DNA of 64,000 nucleotides from Marinomonas ushuaiensis DSM 15871 (GTDB lineage: Bacteria; Pseudomonadota; Gammaproteobacteria; Pseudomonadales; Marinomonadaceae). Numbering within the stretch: the stretch's first letter is position 1; the number at the start of each line of letters is the position of its first letter. Location of the stretch: the NCBI RefSeq assembly GCF_000521805.1, contig NZ_JAMB01000013.1:16991-80990 (forward strand). Direction: 5' to 3'. The position numbers and the translations under genes were made by a program. The notes under the pieces are model-generated. The model made no database searches, was not told the origin of the DNA, and saw only the letters and a list, made by a program, of their open reading frames with translations. Shown one piece after another: positions 9,015 through 17,368 of this stretch.

Positions 9015-9308
9015 TTACTTTTTAGAGTCGAACTTTGCATCAAACGCAGCAAGCTGTTCAGCGGTTGCTTTAGGCTGATATTTCACCTTCCAATCGTCAT
9101 AAGGTTCGCCGTAAACATATTCACGAGCCTCATCATAATCAATGTTAACACCTTGCTTCTCTGCTTCTGCCATATACCACTTACTTAAACAATTACGGCA
9201 AAAACCAGCTAAATTCATCAAATCAATATTCTGCACGGACTTGTTATCGTCTAAATGCTTCAAAAGGCGACGTAACACAGCGGCTTCAATCTCTGTTTTA
9301 TTCTTCAT
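9015..9308 (-). CDS. DUF1244 family protein
   Basis: This 97-residue soluble protein carries the hallmarks of DUF1244: a helical N-terminus and the segment GFCRNCLSKWYMAEAEKQGV followed by EAREYVYGEPYDDWK. Members are widespread in proteobacteria; the paired cysteines might bind a metal, but I know of no proven function. It lies between the DTW-domain gene (17-base gap) and lapG (the lapG start follows 7 bases after its stop), so these genes probably share a transcript. Other genomes do not require this linkage, so I do not infer a role in adhesin release. Confidence 0.85.
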   Translation of the reverse strand: MKNKTEIEAAVLRRLLKHLDDNKSVQNIDLMNLAGFCRNCLSKWYMAEAEKQGVNIDYDEAREYVYGEPYDDWKVKYQPKATAEQLAAFDAKFDSKK

Positions 9309-9325
9309 AAACTCAATCTCTTTGT

Positions 9326-9940
9326 TTAAAGTCGACTTTTACATTCAACATGGCGGTGTTTCAAAGGCTGTTTTCTCCACTGCCACTCTTGCGCCTCGTT
9401 CATAAAATCACGTAAAGGCTGCATATTTTCTAACGTTATCTGCTCGATGGCATAAGCACACGCTTCCAATGTAGACACAGATAAATCATTGGGTGATTTA
9501 CGAATAGCATATCGCCCAACAGGCGGATGTAAAAAAGTAATAGCATCGAAGCGCTGTAACAATGACTCTGTCAAATACATTTTCTTAGCTTTTCGCCATG
9601 TTGCATCCAACAAGATAACACCTTCCATTTGAGAAGCAGCCATCCTATTCATAGATTCAATAGGAATGGCATCATTAATAGGAAAAACCAATCGCCATTT
9701 ATTCTGATCTAATTGAGACAAAACACCTTCCAATTGGCTTCTATCATCAATAGAAACACACTGCACAGATGGTAAGCCCAAGCACAGTAACGAAACCGTA
9801 TTCTTCGCATGCTTCGCTTCTTTAGGATCCTGTAAAACCAACATTTTCAATGCTGTTTTCAACTTAGGAACCCATTGGCAAACACACTGCTCGGCTAAAA
9901 AACAACAATCGTCACAGCGTGCTCTTTTCTCTACTTTCAT
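9326..9940 (-). CDS. DTW-domain tRNA-uridine aminocarboxypropyltransferase (TapT/YfiP-like)
   Basis: The 204-residue protein begins with a cysteine cluster (CDDCCFLAEQCVCQW) likely to bind zinc. It continues into a DTW domain, whose signature here reads DATWRKAKKMY with the following RKSPNDLSVSTLEACAYAIE. Characterised DTW proteins (E. coli TapT/YfiP, TapT homologues) transfer the aminocarboxypropyl group of S-adenosylmethionine to a tRNA uridine, giving acp3U. The DATW variant instead of DTW is common among relatives. It heads a leftward set DTW-DUF1244-lapG-lapD. Substrate position in tRNA is inferred from the family. Confidence 0.85.
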   Translation of the reverse strand: MKVEKRARCDDCCFLAEQCVCQWVPKLKTALKMLVLQDPKEAKHAKNTVSLLCLGLPSVQCVSIDDRSQLEGVLSQLDQNKWRLVFPINDAIPIESMNRMAASQMEGVILLDATWRKAKKMYLTESLLQRFDAITFLHPPVGRYAIRKSPNDLSVSTLEACAYAIEQITLENMQPLRDFMNEAQEWQWRKQPLKHRHVECKSRL

Positions 9941-9967
9941 AGATTAAACCAATTTAACTTTCATAGA

Positions 9968-10693
9968 TTATACCAACTTAGCAAGATAAGCCTTAACCAC
10001 ATTATCCCAACCAAGATCTAACGCTTCGACGGTTAAAGCATGACCAATCGAGACTTCCATAATTCGGCCTGGCGCGCACAAAGTCTGAACATTGTTCAAA
10101 TCTAAATCATGTCCAGCATTCACGGCTAAACCAACATCTAAAGCCGCTTGTGCTGCGTTCTGATAATTATCAAGGATGTCTTCAAATCCAGTTTTGCCAA
10201 ACGCGTTTGCATATTCTTCTGTGTACAATTCAACACGATCAGCACCTACCTCTTTCGCCAACACCATACTCTCAGGATCAGGATCCATAAATAAGACAAC
10301 TCGAATACCTTTCGCCTTTAGCTTAGCTATCACTGGACGCAAAGCGTCTTGGTCACGAGCAATATTCCAGCCATGATCAGAAGTTAGCTGATTTGGGTCA
10401 TCAGGAACAAGTGTGCATTGATCAGGCTCAACTTCCAAAACGACGTCTAGAAACTGAGCTTCTGGAAAGCCTTCAATATTTAATTCTGCACCAGGAAAGC
10501 GTTTTAGCAGTTCTTTTACATCATGAGCATCTTGATACGTTGCATGACGCTGGTCAGGTCTTGGATGAATCGTAATACCAAACGCACCTAACTTAAGAGT
10601 ACGTTCTGCCATATCCACTAAATTTGGATAGTCTCTTCCTCGAGAATTACGAAGCAAGCCAATTTTATTCAGGTTTACGCTTAAATGTGTCAT
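9968..10693 (-). CDS. pdxJ: Pyridoxine 5'-phosphate synthase
   Basis: PdxJ condenses 1-deoxy-D-xylulose 5-phosphate with 3-amino-2-oxopropyl phosphate to give pyridoxine 5'-phosphate, the ring-closing step of vitamin B6 synthesis. The TIM-barrel family signatures are clear: MTHLSVNLNKIGLLRNSRG at the start, GAFGITIHPRPDQRHATYQD, and near the end GHDLDLNNV. From the ATG at 10693 the protein is 241 residues, the normal length. This start is preceded by a GAGAGATGG ribosome-binding site and matches the family's first residues; the longer in-frame reading adds a 19-residue hydrophobic extension not expected. It is transcribed divergently from the Tag-like glycosylase. The partner PdxA is not in the window. 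Confidence 0.95.
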   Translation of the reverse strand: MTHLSVNLNKIGLLRNSRGRDYPNLVDMAERTLKLGAFGITIHPRPDQRHATYQDAHDVKELLKRFPGAELNIEGFPEAQFLDVVLEVEPDQCTLVPDDPNQLTSDHGWNIARDQDALRPVIAKLKAKGIRVVLFMDPDPESMVLAKEVGADRVELYTEEYANAFGKTGFEDILDNYQNAAQAALDVGLAVNAGHDLDLNNVQTLCAPGRIMEVSIGHALTVEALDLGWDNVVKAYLAKLV

Positions 10694-10839
10694 TCCATCT
10701 CTCTCGATTAGGTCATTTGCGAGTATTATAAGACAAACTAACGGTTTCAATCACTAAAATACCGAACAAGATACATACTTGATCCATTATATAGAACAAG
10801 GCTTATGATAAACTGCGCCCAACAAAATAGGAGTCCAAG

Positions 10840-11514
10840 ATGCAATACGAACTCTTTCAATCAATCTATGATCGCGCAGCACTGCGACATGGTGGACCAA
10901 AACACCTTGAACAAAGACTTTCTCGTCCATTAAGTTCAACAGAATTGAACCAACACACAGACGACAGGTGGCTGGCCGCTTTTTCTCAAAAAGTTTTCCA
11001 ATCTGGAATCAGTTGGCAAGTTGTCCGAAATAAATGGTCAGGATTTGAAGAGGTTTTCTTTCAATTCGATATCGAAAAAATGCTGCTTATTCACAATGAA
11101 ATGTGGGAAGAAAAAGCCAAAGACATCCGTATAATAAGACACTTCGGTAAAGTCATGACGATAAGAGAGAATGCTCTCATGATCATCGATTGTCAGGCAA
11201 GCCATGGTTCTTTCGCTCGCTTTATTGCAGATTGGCCTAGTAACAATATTATTGGCTTATGGGCTTATTTGAAAAAACACGGCGCTCGACTTGGTGGAAA
11301 TACCGGACCTTATACTTTAAGAGCCATGGGGAAAGACACTTTCATGTTAACTAAAGATGTTGAAGGCTATTTGCGCTTACACGAGATCATTAGCACAGGG
11401 AGAGATACTCAATCTGCCTGGAGAGCCGCTCAGGAAGCCTTTAACCATTGGCACAAAGAAAGTGGTCGTTCTTATACAGAAATCAGTCAATGCATCGCTT
11501 TAAGCATTAACTAA
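10840..11514 (+). CDS. DNA-3-methyladenine glycosylase I-like protein
   Basis: The 224-residue protein belongs to the Tag (HhH-GPD superfamily) adenine-glycosylase family. The segments FSQKVFQSGISWQVVRNKW and GFEEVFFQFD, the pattern around ENALMIIDCQASHGSFARF, and the later DTFMLTKDVEGYLRLHEI match the fold. Tag removes N3-methyladenine from alkylated DNA. The classical Tag N-terminal zinc ligands (RCxW) are not evident here, so this is the Tag-like branch and activity on methyladenine is an inference. It is followed 37 bases later by the DsbA-like gene. An AGGAG box lies directly upstream of the ATG. Confidence 0.8.
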   Translation: MQYELFQSIYDRAALRHGGPKHLEQRLSRPLSSTELNQHTDDRWLAAFSQKVFQSGISWQVVRNKWSGFEEVFFQFDIEKMLLIHNEMWEEKAKDIRIIRHFGKVMTIRENALMIIDCQASHGSFARFIADWPSNNIIGLWAYLKKHGARLGGNTGPYTLRAMGKDTFMLTKDVEGYLRLHEIISTGRDTQSAWRAAQEAFNHWHKESGRSYTEISQCIALSIN

Positions 11515-11551
11515 ATATCTATTATTCAATATAAATTGTTCAGGAGAAAAC

Positions 11552-12193
11552 ATGGCCGATCTACGTATCGACATTATTTCAGATGTAATATGCCCTTGGT
11601 GTTACTTAGGCTATTCACGCCTCAAACAAGCCATCGAGCAATTAGGTGATGATTATCGTATCGACATCCGCTGGCAACCTTTTGAGTTGCACCCAGATAT
11701 GCCACTAGAAGGCGCAGACCGAGACACCTATCTTGGCGAAAGATTTGGCAGTCCAGAAAAGCTAAATGAAGCAACTCATGCCTTACAGCAAGTTGGTATT
11801 GAAGCGGGAATACAATTTAATTTCTCAGAAAAGGATCGCGTCCCGAATACTAAGCTAGCACACCAATTTGTGCTTGCGGCAACAAAAGCAAATCTGGCGA
11901 CACCTTTTGTTCTCGCCTTGTTCCACGCTTATTTTACCAATGGCAAAGACATTGGATTAAAAAGCATCCTTGAAGAAACCGCGCTCAGCATTGGTATGCA
12001 ACAAACTGATATTGAATACGCTTTAAGTGACAAGGCTCAGTCTATTACTGAAAAGAAACTGACGCACTTACGCAGCTTAGATATTAACTCAGCTCCAACC
12101 TACGTAATTAACGATAAGTTTATGGTGCACGGTGCTCACGATTCAGAGTCTTTCTTAAAAGTTCTCACAGACATAGCTCAAAAAGACATTTAG
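11552..12193 (+). CDS. DsbA-family oxidoreductase, FrnE-like
   Basis: The 213-residue protein is a cytoplasmic thioredoxin-fold oxidoreductase of the DsbA/FrnE branch. It opens with a beta strand and the active-site CPWC motif at residues 14-17 (ISDVICPWCYLGYSRL), and near the C-terminus has the cis-Pro region SAPTYVINDKFMVHGA. There is no signal peptide, unlike periplasmic DsbA. FrnE-type proteins act as disulphide oxidoreductases or isomerases, sometimes in stress protection. It follows the Tag-like gene on the same strand. An AGGAG site 6 bases before the ATG supports the start. Physiological substrate unknown. Confidence 0.88.
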   Translation: MADLRIDIISDVICPWCYLGYSRLKQAIEQLGDDYRIDIRWQPFELHPDMPLEGADRDTYLGERFGSPEKLNEATHALQQVGIEAGIQFNFSEKDRVPNTKLAHQFVLAATKANLATPFVLALFHAYFTNGKDIGLKSILEETALSIGMQQTDIEYALSDKAQSITEKKLTHLRSLDINSAPTYVINDKFMVHGAHDSESFLKVLTDIAQKDI

Positions 12194-12201
12194 CTCCGAC
12201 T

Positions 12202-12242
12202 TTAAGGGAAAGGTAAGTTCTTAACATTTAACTTTCCCTTAA
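12202..12242 (+). terminator. Hairpin after the FrnE-like gene
   Basis: An 11-base perfect stem (TTAAGGGAAAG with CTTTCCCTTAA) around a 19-base loop starts 8 bases past the stop codon. It probably protects or ends the rightward transcript. The following bases are only weakly T-rich, so this is not a textbook intrinsic terminator. Confidence 0.5.
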
Positions 12243-12275
12243 TCATTTCCATAAGAAAAGCTATCAATATAAAGA

Positions 12276-12297
12276 AATAGATAAAATTTTATCTATT
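12276..12297. repeat. 22-base perfect palindrome upstream of bfd
   Basis: AATAGATAAAA joined to TTTTATCTATT forms a perfect inverted repeat with no spacer. It overlaps the left part of the Fur-like site and lies about 65 bases before the bfd start. It could be an operator for a dimeric regulator or part of an AT-rich promoter. No protein can be assigned from the sequence. Confidence 0.6.
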
Positions 12298-12310
12298 GAT
12301 AATCATTCAC
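12292..12310. promoter_or_regulatory. Fur-like operator upstream of bfd
   Basis: The 19 bases centred on GATAATCATT match the classic Fur-box consensus at 14 of 19 positions by my count. The site lies about 52 bases before the start of bfd, an iron-release gene known to be Fur-repressed in many gammaproteobacteria. Position and gene both support the call; the match is moderate. Confidence 0.55.
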
Positions 12311-12361
12311 ATTAAAAATAGAATCGAGAGATCAAAATATTAGTGCGAGTGATTTTCATTT

Positions 12362-12556
12362 ATGTACGTTTGTATATGTAACAAAATATCAGACAAAGAC
12401 ATTAAAGCGTCTATACAAGAAGGCGTGACTACCATGCGCGCTCTGTATAAAGAGCACAGCATTGGCAGTCAATGTGGCAAGTGTTGTCAATGTGCTAAAA
12501 AATTACTAAACAATGAGCTAATCAAAATAGCTGAAAATCAATATCAAGTTGCCTAA
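12362..12556 (+). CDS. bfd: Bacterioferritin-associated [2Fe-2S] ferredoxin
   Basis: This 64-residue protein is a Bfd-type ferredoxin. Four cluster ligands are visible: Cys4 and Cys6 (YVCICNKIS) and Cys38 and Cys41 (GSQCGKCCQCA). Bfd binds bacterioferritin near its haem and passes electrons inward to reduce and release stored iron. It is convergent with two bacterioferritin genes just to its right, the expected functional partners. A Fur-like site upstream suggests induction in iron shortage, which fits release of stored iron. The length and Cys spacing are normal. Confidence 0.95.
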   Translation: MYVCICNKISDKDIKASIQEGVTTMRALYKEHSIGSQCGKCCQCAKKLLNNELIKIAENQYQVA

Positions 12557-12568
12557 ACAATCACAACA

Positions 12569-13033
12569 TTACATTTGGGATTGAAGGTAATTTTCAATAC
12601 CAGAAACAGCTATCAAATGCTGTTGAGTTTCAAGCCAATCAATCTGCTCTTCTTGCTCTTCCAATATTTTTTCTAATGCATCACGACTCATAAAGTCCTG
12701 TTTCTGCTCACACAAATCAATGGCAGCTTTTAAAGTTGGAAGTGTATCCAATTCAAACTCCATGTTTGCAGAAATCATTTCTTCACTATTTTCACCAATA
12801 CGAAGACGACCTAAATCTTGAAGATTCGGTAAGCCTTCTAAAAACAAAACACGCTCAATCAAACGATCTGCATTTTTCATTTTCTGGATAGACGTCTTAT
12901 AGTCAGCTTTGTCTAATGCACTAAAACCAAAGTCTTTATACATACGCGCATGAAGAAAATACTGATTAATACCAACCAACTCATTTGCCAATACTTTATT
13001 CAGATTGGCGATAACATCACGATCTCCTTTCAT
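12569..13033 (-). CDS. bfr: Bacterioferritin, haem-binding subunit lacking ferroxidase residues
   Basis: The 154-residue four-helix ferritin-like subunit keeps Met52, the axial haem ligand (QKMKNAD), Glu18 and Glu94. The ferroxidase positions normally Glu51 and His54 are Lys51 and Asn54, and the last-helix His is Ile131 (EEQEEQIDWLE). It therefore should bind haem at the dimer interface but lack a complete di-iron site. It sits 12 bases after the other bacterioferritin gene, whose subunit has the opposite pattern. Two-subunit bacterioferritins of this kind are known in Neisseria and magnetotactic bacteria; a mixed 24-mer is likely. Haem at the interface is where Bfd docks for iron release. 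Confidence 0.93.
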   Translation of the reverse strand: MKGDRDVIANLNKVLANELVGINQYFLHARMYKDFGFSALDKADYKTSIQKMKNADRLIERVLFLEGLPNLQDLGRLRIGENSEEMISANMEFELDTLPTLKAAIDLCEQKQDFMSRDALEKILEEQEEQIDWLETQQHLIAVSGIENYLQSQM

Positions 13034-13045
13034 AAAAGTATCCCC

Positions 13046-13519
13046 TTAATTGCCCATCTGAGATTGATAGTAATTCTGCATACCGATTTTTTCCATTAGC
13101 CCAAGCTGCTGCTCCAACCAATAAACATGATCTTCCTCAGTATCAAAGAGTAATTTTTCAAGCGTTTCACGAGTTTGGTAATCACCTTCAGACTCACAAA
13201 TAGCAATAGCGCTACGTACACTGCTTACTACTTCTAATTCAAGTGTAAGGTCGTTGCTCATCATAGATTTCACGTCAGAGCCGATTAGCAAGTCGCGGCG
13301 TTTGGTCATACAAGGAACGCCTTCTAAAAATAGAATACGTTTAATAAGCCAATCTGAATGCTGTGTTTCCTCTTCCATTTCATGATTAAGGCGCTCATAC
13401 AATTTATTTAAGCCCCAGTCATCATACATACGAGAATGAATAAAGTATTGATCGATTGCAGCTAACTCATTAGCTAACAATGCATTCAAACTGTCGATTA
13501 CTTTTTGGCTGCCTTTCAT
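13046..13519 (-). CDS. bfr: Bacterioferritin, ferroxidase subunit lacking haem ligand
   Basis: The 157-residue subunit carries a full ferroxidase set: Glu18, Glu51, His54 (EMEEETQHSDW), Glu94, and Glu128 and His131 (TEEDHVYWLE). The haem-ligand position 52 is Thr, so this subunit probably does not bind haem. It oxidises Fe(II) and feeds iron into the mineral core. It is the first gene of the leftward bfr pair, and its partner 12 bases downstream has haem Met52 but a broken ferroxidase site. The start ATG is preceded by a GAGGAAAC ribosome-binding site. Co-assembly into a hetero-24-mer is inferred from complementary residues and from known paired Bfr systems. Confidence 0.93.
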   Translation of the reverse strand: MKGSQKVIDSLNALLANELAAIDQYFIHSRMYDDWGLNKLYERLNHEMEEETQHSDWLIKRILFLEGVPCMTKRRDLLIGSDVKSMMSNDLTLELEVVSSVRSAIAICESEGDYQTRETLEKLLFDTEEDHVYWLEQQLGLMEKIGMQNYYQSQMGN

Positions 13520-13639
13520 TTTTGTTTCCTCTTCATTGATCTCGAATTCGCTTTACACCATGTGTATCCAAGGCTCATTCGAAATATCATTGTAACCTGA
13601 CTCATTAAATCTATGACCACAATGGTCGTTTAGCCATGA

Positions 13640-15937
13640 TTAAAATAAATCTTGTTTTGGAACATCATCCGATTTAGCCAGTTTGCCTTCACCAACTTTT
13701 ACTTCAATACTGTCTATTCGCTGGAAGCCTCGAGGAAGTTTTAAACCTCTTCGACCACGTTCGCCAAGGTACTCTTCTAGATCTTTCTCAATAAAAGATA
13801 TAAAGCGTTTACCCGCATAAGCTGTCAAAAGATCATCAGGCTGAATGCATGCCATGGAAACCATTAATTCTTCTCGATCGGCAGCACGAGCAGTAGGAAT
13901 ACTGATCATTTTATTGCCTTTACCTTTCGCCATTTGTGGTAGAGAAGCCACATCGAAGGCCAGCATACGTCCTTCATTGGAAATAGCGATCACTCGGCCT
14001 TGCTCTGGATTTTGAACAAACATAGGCGTCATGACCTGCGCACCTTTCGGCAAACTTAAGGTTGCTTTACCGGCCTTATTCTTCGCATATAGATCTTTAA
14101 GCTGAGCAACAAAGCCGTAGCCAGCATCACTTGCAATCAAATAATGCGCCTCTTCATTATCAAGAACCGCCGACACGATCGTCGCGTCTTTCTCTAATGA
14201 GATTCGCCCTGTGATAGGTTCACCTTGACCACGAGCAGAAGGCAGAGAGTGCGCTTTAACAGAATAAGTTCGACCATTAGAAGCCAATAGCACCAAGATT
14301 TGATTCGAACGACCTTTAGTACTGATTAAGAACTCATCACCAGATTTATAGCTCAAACCATGAACATCAATATCATGGCCTTTTGCTGCGCGAATCCAAC
14401 CTTGTTTTGAAATAACCACGGTAATCGGGTCATTAGACATTAAATCTTCTTCGCTGAACGCTTGAGACTCTTTACGAGCAACTATAGGCGTACGGCGATC
14501 ATCACCAAATAAATCAACAGCTTCTTGAATTTCGTCCGTAATAAGTTTTTTCAACTTACGATCAGAAGACAGTAAACCCTCTAAATGCTTGCGCTCTTTT
14601 TCTAGCTCATCTTGCTCACCCTTGATACGCATTTCTTCAAGTTTGGCAAGGTGGCGTAATTTTAACTCAAGTATTGATTCTGCCTGTGTATCGCTAAGAC
14701 CGAATCGAGCCATTAACTCGACTTTTGGTTTTTCTTCTGTACGAATAATGTCGATAACTTCATCAATATTAAGATAGGCTATCAATAAACCTTCTAAAAT
14801 ATGCAGGCGATTAATGACTTTATCTAGGCGGAACTGCAAACGACGACGAACAACATTGATACGAAAACGTAGCCATTCAGATAAAAAGTCTTTTAATGGC
14901 TTAACTTGAGGCAAGCCATCCAAACCGATGACGTTCATGTTAACGCGATAGGATTTCTCTAAATCTGTTGTCGCAAAAAGATGCGTCATAACAGAATCAA
15001 TATCCACACGGTTTGATTTCGGCACGATCACCAACCGAGTAGGGTTTTCATGGTCAGATTCATCACGAAGATCAACAACCATTGGCAATTTTTTCGCCTG
15101 CATTTGAGCCGCTATTTGCTCAAGAATTTTACTTCCTGAAACTTGATGAGGTAGCTCATTTACAATAACTTCGCCCTCTTCAACTGTAAATCTGGCCCTC
15201 GCTCTGATTTGCCCTTTACCTGTCTCGTACAGCTTAACAATGTCACTTTTAGGCGTGATAATTTCGCCACCTGTTGGAAAATCAGGCCCTTGAACAAAGT
15301 TAAGTAAATCATCTAACTCCGCTTTTGGATTATTAAGGAGATGGATACAGGCTCCACCAATTTCGCGCAAATTATGAGGCGGAATGTCTGTCGCCATGCC
15401 AACAGCAATACCCGTCGTACCGTTTAGTAGTAGATTAGGAAGCCGAGAAGGTAGAACCGTTGGTTCTTGCAACGTGCCATCAAAGTTAGGAACCCAATCA
15501 ACTGTACCTTGGCTAACTTCTCTTAATAATACGTCTGCGTATTTTGAAAGACGAGATTCAGTATAACGCATAGCGGCAAATGATTTTGGATCATCCGGTG
15601 CGCCCCAGTTACCTTGACCATCTACCAATGGATAACGATAAGAAAAAGGCTGTGCCATTAAAACCATGGCTTCATAACATGCACTGTCTCCATGTGGATG
15701 AAATTTACCCAGCACATCACCTACTGTACGAGCAGATTTTTTATACTTAGCACTGGCTTTTAGCCCTAATTCACTCATTGCATAAACAATACGTCGTTGA
15801 ACCGGTTTTAATCCGTCACCAATGTGTGGCAAGGCTCGATCCAAAATAACGTACATAGAATAATTTAAGTACGCTTTTTCTGTATAGTCTTTTAATGAAA
15901 GGGTTTCATTTGACTCGAAATTTGACAATTCACTCAA
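13640..15937 (-). CDS. parC: DNA topoisomerase IV subunit A
   Basis: ParC is the DNA-cleaving subunit of topoisomerase IV, which unlinks daughter chromosomes. The 765-residue length, start ([20 protein letters not shown]), active-site Tyr125 in [10 protein letters not shown] and the quinolone-resistance region [12 protein letters not shown] (Ser85, Glu89) fit ParC. Those two positions carry the usual sensitive residues. The C-terminal beta-pinwheel is short and lacks a GyrA box (QRRGGRG), which separates it from GyrA encoded at 39656-42364. The parE gene is not next to it. The gene stands alone, leftward, with about 200 bases upstream that hold its promoter. Confidence 0.97.
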   Translation of the reverse strand: MSELSNFESNETLSLKDYTEKAYLNYSMYVILDRALPHIGDGLKPVQRRIVYAMSELGLKASAKYKKSARTVGDVLGKFHPHGDSACYEAMVLMAQPFSYRYPLVDGQGNWGAPDDPKSFAAMRYTESRLSKYADVLLREVSQGTVDWVPNFDGTLQEPTVLPSRLPNLLLNGTTGIAVGMATDIPPHNLREIGGACIHLLNNPKAELDDLLNFVQGPDFPTGGEIITPKSDIVKLYETGKGQIRARARFTVEEGEVIVNELPHQVSGSKILEQIAAQMQAKKLPMVVDLRDESDHENPTRLVIVPKSNRVDIDSVMTHLFATTDLEKSYRVNMNVIGLDGLPQVKPLKDFLSEWLRFRINVVRRRLQFRLDKVINRLHILEGLLIAYLNIDEVIDIIRTEEKPKVELMARFGLSDTQAESILELKLRHLAKLEEMRIKGEQDELEKERKHLEGLLSSDRKLKKLITDEIQEAVDLFGDDRRTPIVARKESQAFSEEDLMSNDPITVVISKQGWIRAAKGHDIDVHGLSYKSGDEFLISTKGRSNQILVLLASNGRTYSVKAHSLPSARGQGEPITGRISLEKDATIVSAVLDNEEAHYLIASDAGYGFVAQLKDLYAKNKAGKATLSLPKGAQVMTPMFVQNPEQGRVIAISNEGRMLAFDVASLPQMAKGKGNKMISIPTARAADREELMVSMACIQPDDLLTAYAGKRFISFIEKDLEEYLGERGRRGLKLPRGFQRIDSIEVKVGEGKLAKSDDVPKQDLF

Positions 15938-16135
15938 GGAATCTTTCCTTCTACAAATGTTTACATGTCCACATTATCGCACATGAATATTCCACAAACT
16001 ATTATGACGGGCTCAACTATAAAGAAAGAACACAAGATGCAGCAACACTAGTCATAAGGTTATCATAGAGGGAACATTATCCAACTATAGCCTTACATAT
16101 GTACTATTACTTTCCTTGTCGTTATAGACAAAATA

Positions 16136-17023
16136 CTACCGAGCAGTAAATGCCGTTAGTATATGATCCTCCCAAACACCGTTAATTTTTAAGTATTCTT
16201 TTGCTATGCCTTCTTTCGCAAACCCCATTCTTTCCAAGACTGCAGCACTTTTCGCATTTCTCGGCATATAACTCGCTTGAATGCGACTGATGTTGAGCTC
16301 TTTTTGAATATACTCTACTCCAGCACTCAACATTTCATGCATTACTCCTTTACCTTGTTCACTCTCTCTTAAACTGTATCCTAGATTGCAAACTTGGCAG
16401 ACACCTCGATTAAAATTAGAATAATTACTATAACCAAGCATCTTATCTTCATTAGGTGAAAGAAGGCAAAGCACCACCCCTTTACCTTCTAAGAAATCCT
16501 GACGCATCTCACGCACCCGCAGCAAACAGGTTTCAAAAGAATAATAACCTTCACTTCTCGTTGGTTCCCACGGTGTTAAAAATGCCTTTTCTTGATTAAC
16601 ATAGTCATGCAAAAGACCAGCCTGTGATTCATTTAAAACCTTTAAAATCCCTCGCTCTGTAACGATTCGAGGAAAGCGTGAAGCATATAAACTTGGTGCT
16701 TCTGCTTTGAATAACGTATCTCTCAATACTTCAAATAATTTTACCGAGTACTCTTCGTACCAAAAGCTTTCACTTAAAGACAAAAACCGACGCTGCATAT
16801 CGTGATTCAACCACGCCTCTGCTGCTTGCTTTGTTTGCCAATAAATCACTAAAAAACCGACTTCTCCGGACCCACTTTCTGAACCAAGGTAGCCTGGCTG
16901 ATTGCTTGCCAGCTCACGAACTTTAGCGGCCATAATGTAATGAATTGGATCATCCAACATCAATTTACTAGACAGCATAGTGGCAAAATAAGGTTTCTTT
17001 TGTGAAGAACTAAATACGCTCAT
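16136..17023 (-). CDS. Fusion of an ABM-type ferredoxin-like domain with a RimJ-type GNAT acetyltransferase
   Basis: The 295-residue protein has two parts. Residues 10-105 resemble the antibiotic-biosynthesis-monooxygenase (ABM) dimeric alpha-beta barrel: an AAKVRELASNQPGYLGSES segment, then GFLVIYWQTKQAAEAWLNHD. Residues 115-295 are a GNAT N-acetyltransferase of the RimJ/RimL type, with the acetyl-CoA loop LRESEQGKGVMHEMLSAGVE and the end strand AVLERMGFAKEGIAKEYLKI. RimJ-like enzymes acetylate protein N-termini or small amines. The role of the ABM part is unclear; it might mediate dimerisation or bind a substrate. It stands alone between parC and the candidate small RNA. Specific substrate unknown. 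Confidence 0.8.
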   Translation of the reverse strand: MSVFSSSQKKPYFATMLSSKLMLDDPIHYIMAAKVRELASNQPGYLGSESGSGEVGFLVIYWQTKQAAEAWLNHDMQRRFLSLSESFWYEEYSVKLFEVLRDTLFKAEAPSLYASRFPRIVTERGILKVLNESQAGLLHDYVNQEKAFLTPWEPTRSEGYYSFETCLLRVREMRQDFLEGKGVVLCLLSPNEDKMLGYSNYSNFNRGVCQVCNLGYSLRESEQGKGVMHEMLSAGVEYIQKELNISRIQASYMPRNAKSAAVLERMGFAKEGIAKEYLKINGVWEDHILTAFTAR

Positions 17024-17051
17024 TGGATCTCTAAAGTAGATAGATTGGAGT

Positions 17052-17081
17052 TTGATAATTAAAAGCCTAGTTGATTATATT
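17052..17081 (+). promoter_or_regulatory. Candidate sigma-70 promoter for the small RNA
   Basis: TTGATA at 17052-17057 and TATATT at 17076-17081 with an 18-base spacer resemble a sigma-70 promoter pointing rightward. No rightward protein gene follows before the terminator at 17306, so it would drive an untranslated or barely translated RNA. The call is by inspection only. Confidence 0.4.
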
Positions 17082-17087
17082 CACATT

Positions 17088-17336
17088 TATCAAAATCACA
17101 GACTATAGTTAATATTCAAGCTTTATTAGGATAGATCTATGCTGACGAATGCAACAGAACACTAAATACCAAGTATTTTATTATCCTGAGGTAACCGTCA
17201 GAAAAAATAGCGCACTATTAAAAATATTTCGGCTCCAAAAAGACAAGTGCGGTAGGATCTCCCTTATTGAGACTTTCCCTTAATCAATAAGGATATGGAA
17301 AGCTTATGCCCGCCTATTTCGGCGGGCATTTTTTTG
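17088..17336 (+). ncRNA. Candidate structured small RNA, about 250 nt
   Basis: This 345-base gap between two leftward genes ends in a strong intrinsic terminator that works only for a rightward transcript, yet no rightward gene is present. The stretch can pair internally: CTGACG (17142-17147) with CGTCAG (17196-17201), and CCTTATTGA (17262-17270) with TCAATAAGG (17283-17291). A tiny ORF of eight codons (ATG at 17139, TAA at 17163) is preceded by AGGA at a good distance. It does not match 6S, 4.5S, tmRNA, RNase P, Spot 42 or GcvB as I remember them. Identity and boundaries are inferred. Confidence 0.45.
17306..17336 (+). terminator. Strong rightward intrinsic terminator
   Basis: A 9-base GC-rich stem (ATGCCCGCC with GGCGGGCAT, 6-base loop) is followed by seven or more T residues on the plus strand. 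On the minus strand the hairpin is preceded by, not followed by, the T/A run, so it is a poor terminator for aguB. Confidence 0.85.
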
Positions 17337-17368
17337 ATCTAGTTATTTAATCTAAACCCATTAACTAC

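Noticed and set aside
12231..17286. A shared 15-base string (ACTTTCCCTTAATCA) at 12231-12245 and 17272-17286
   Set aside because: In 64 kb of AT-rich DNA a few such matches are expected by chance, and the flanking sequences differ.
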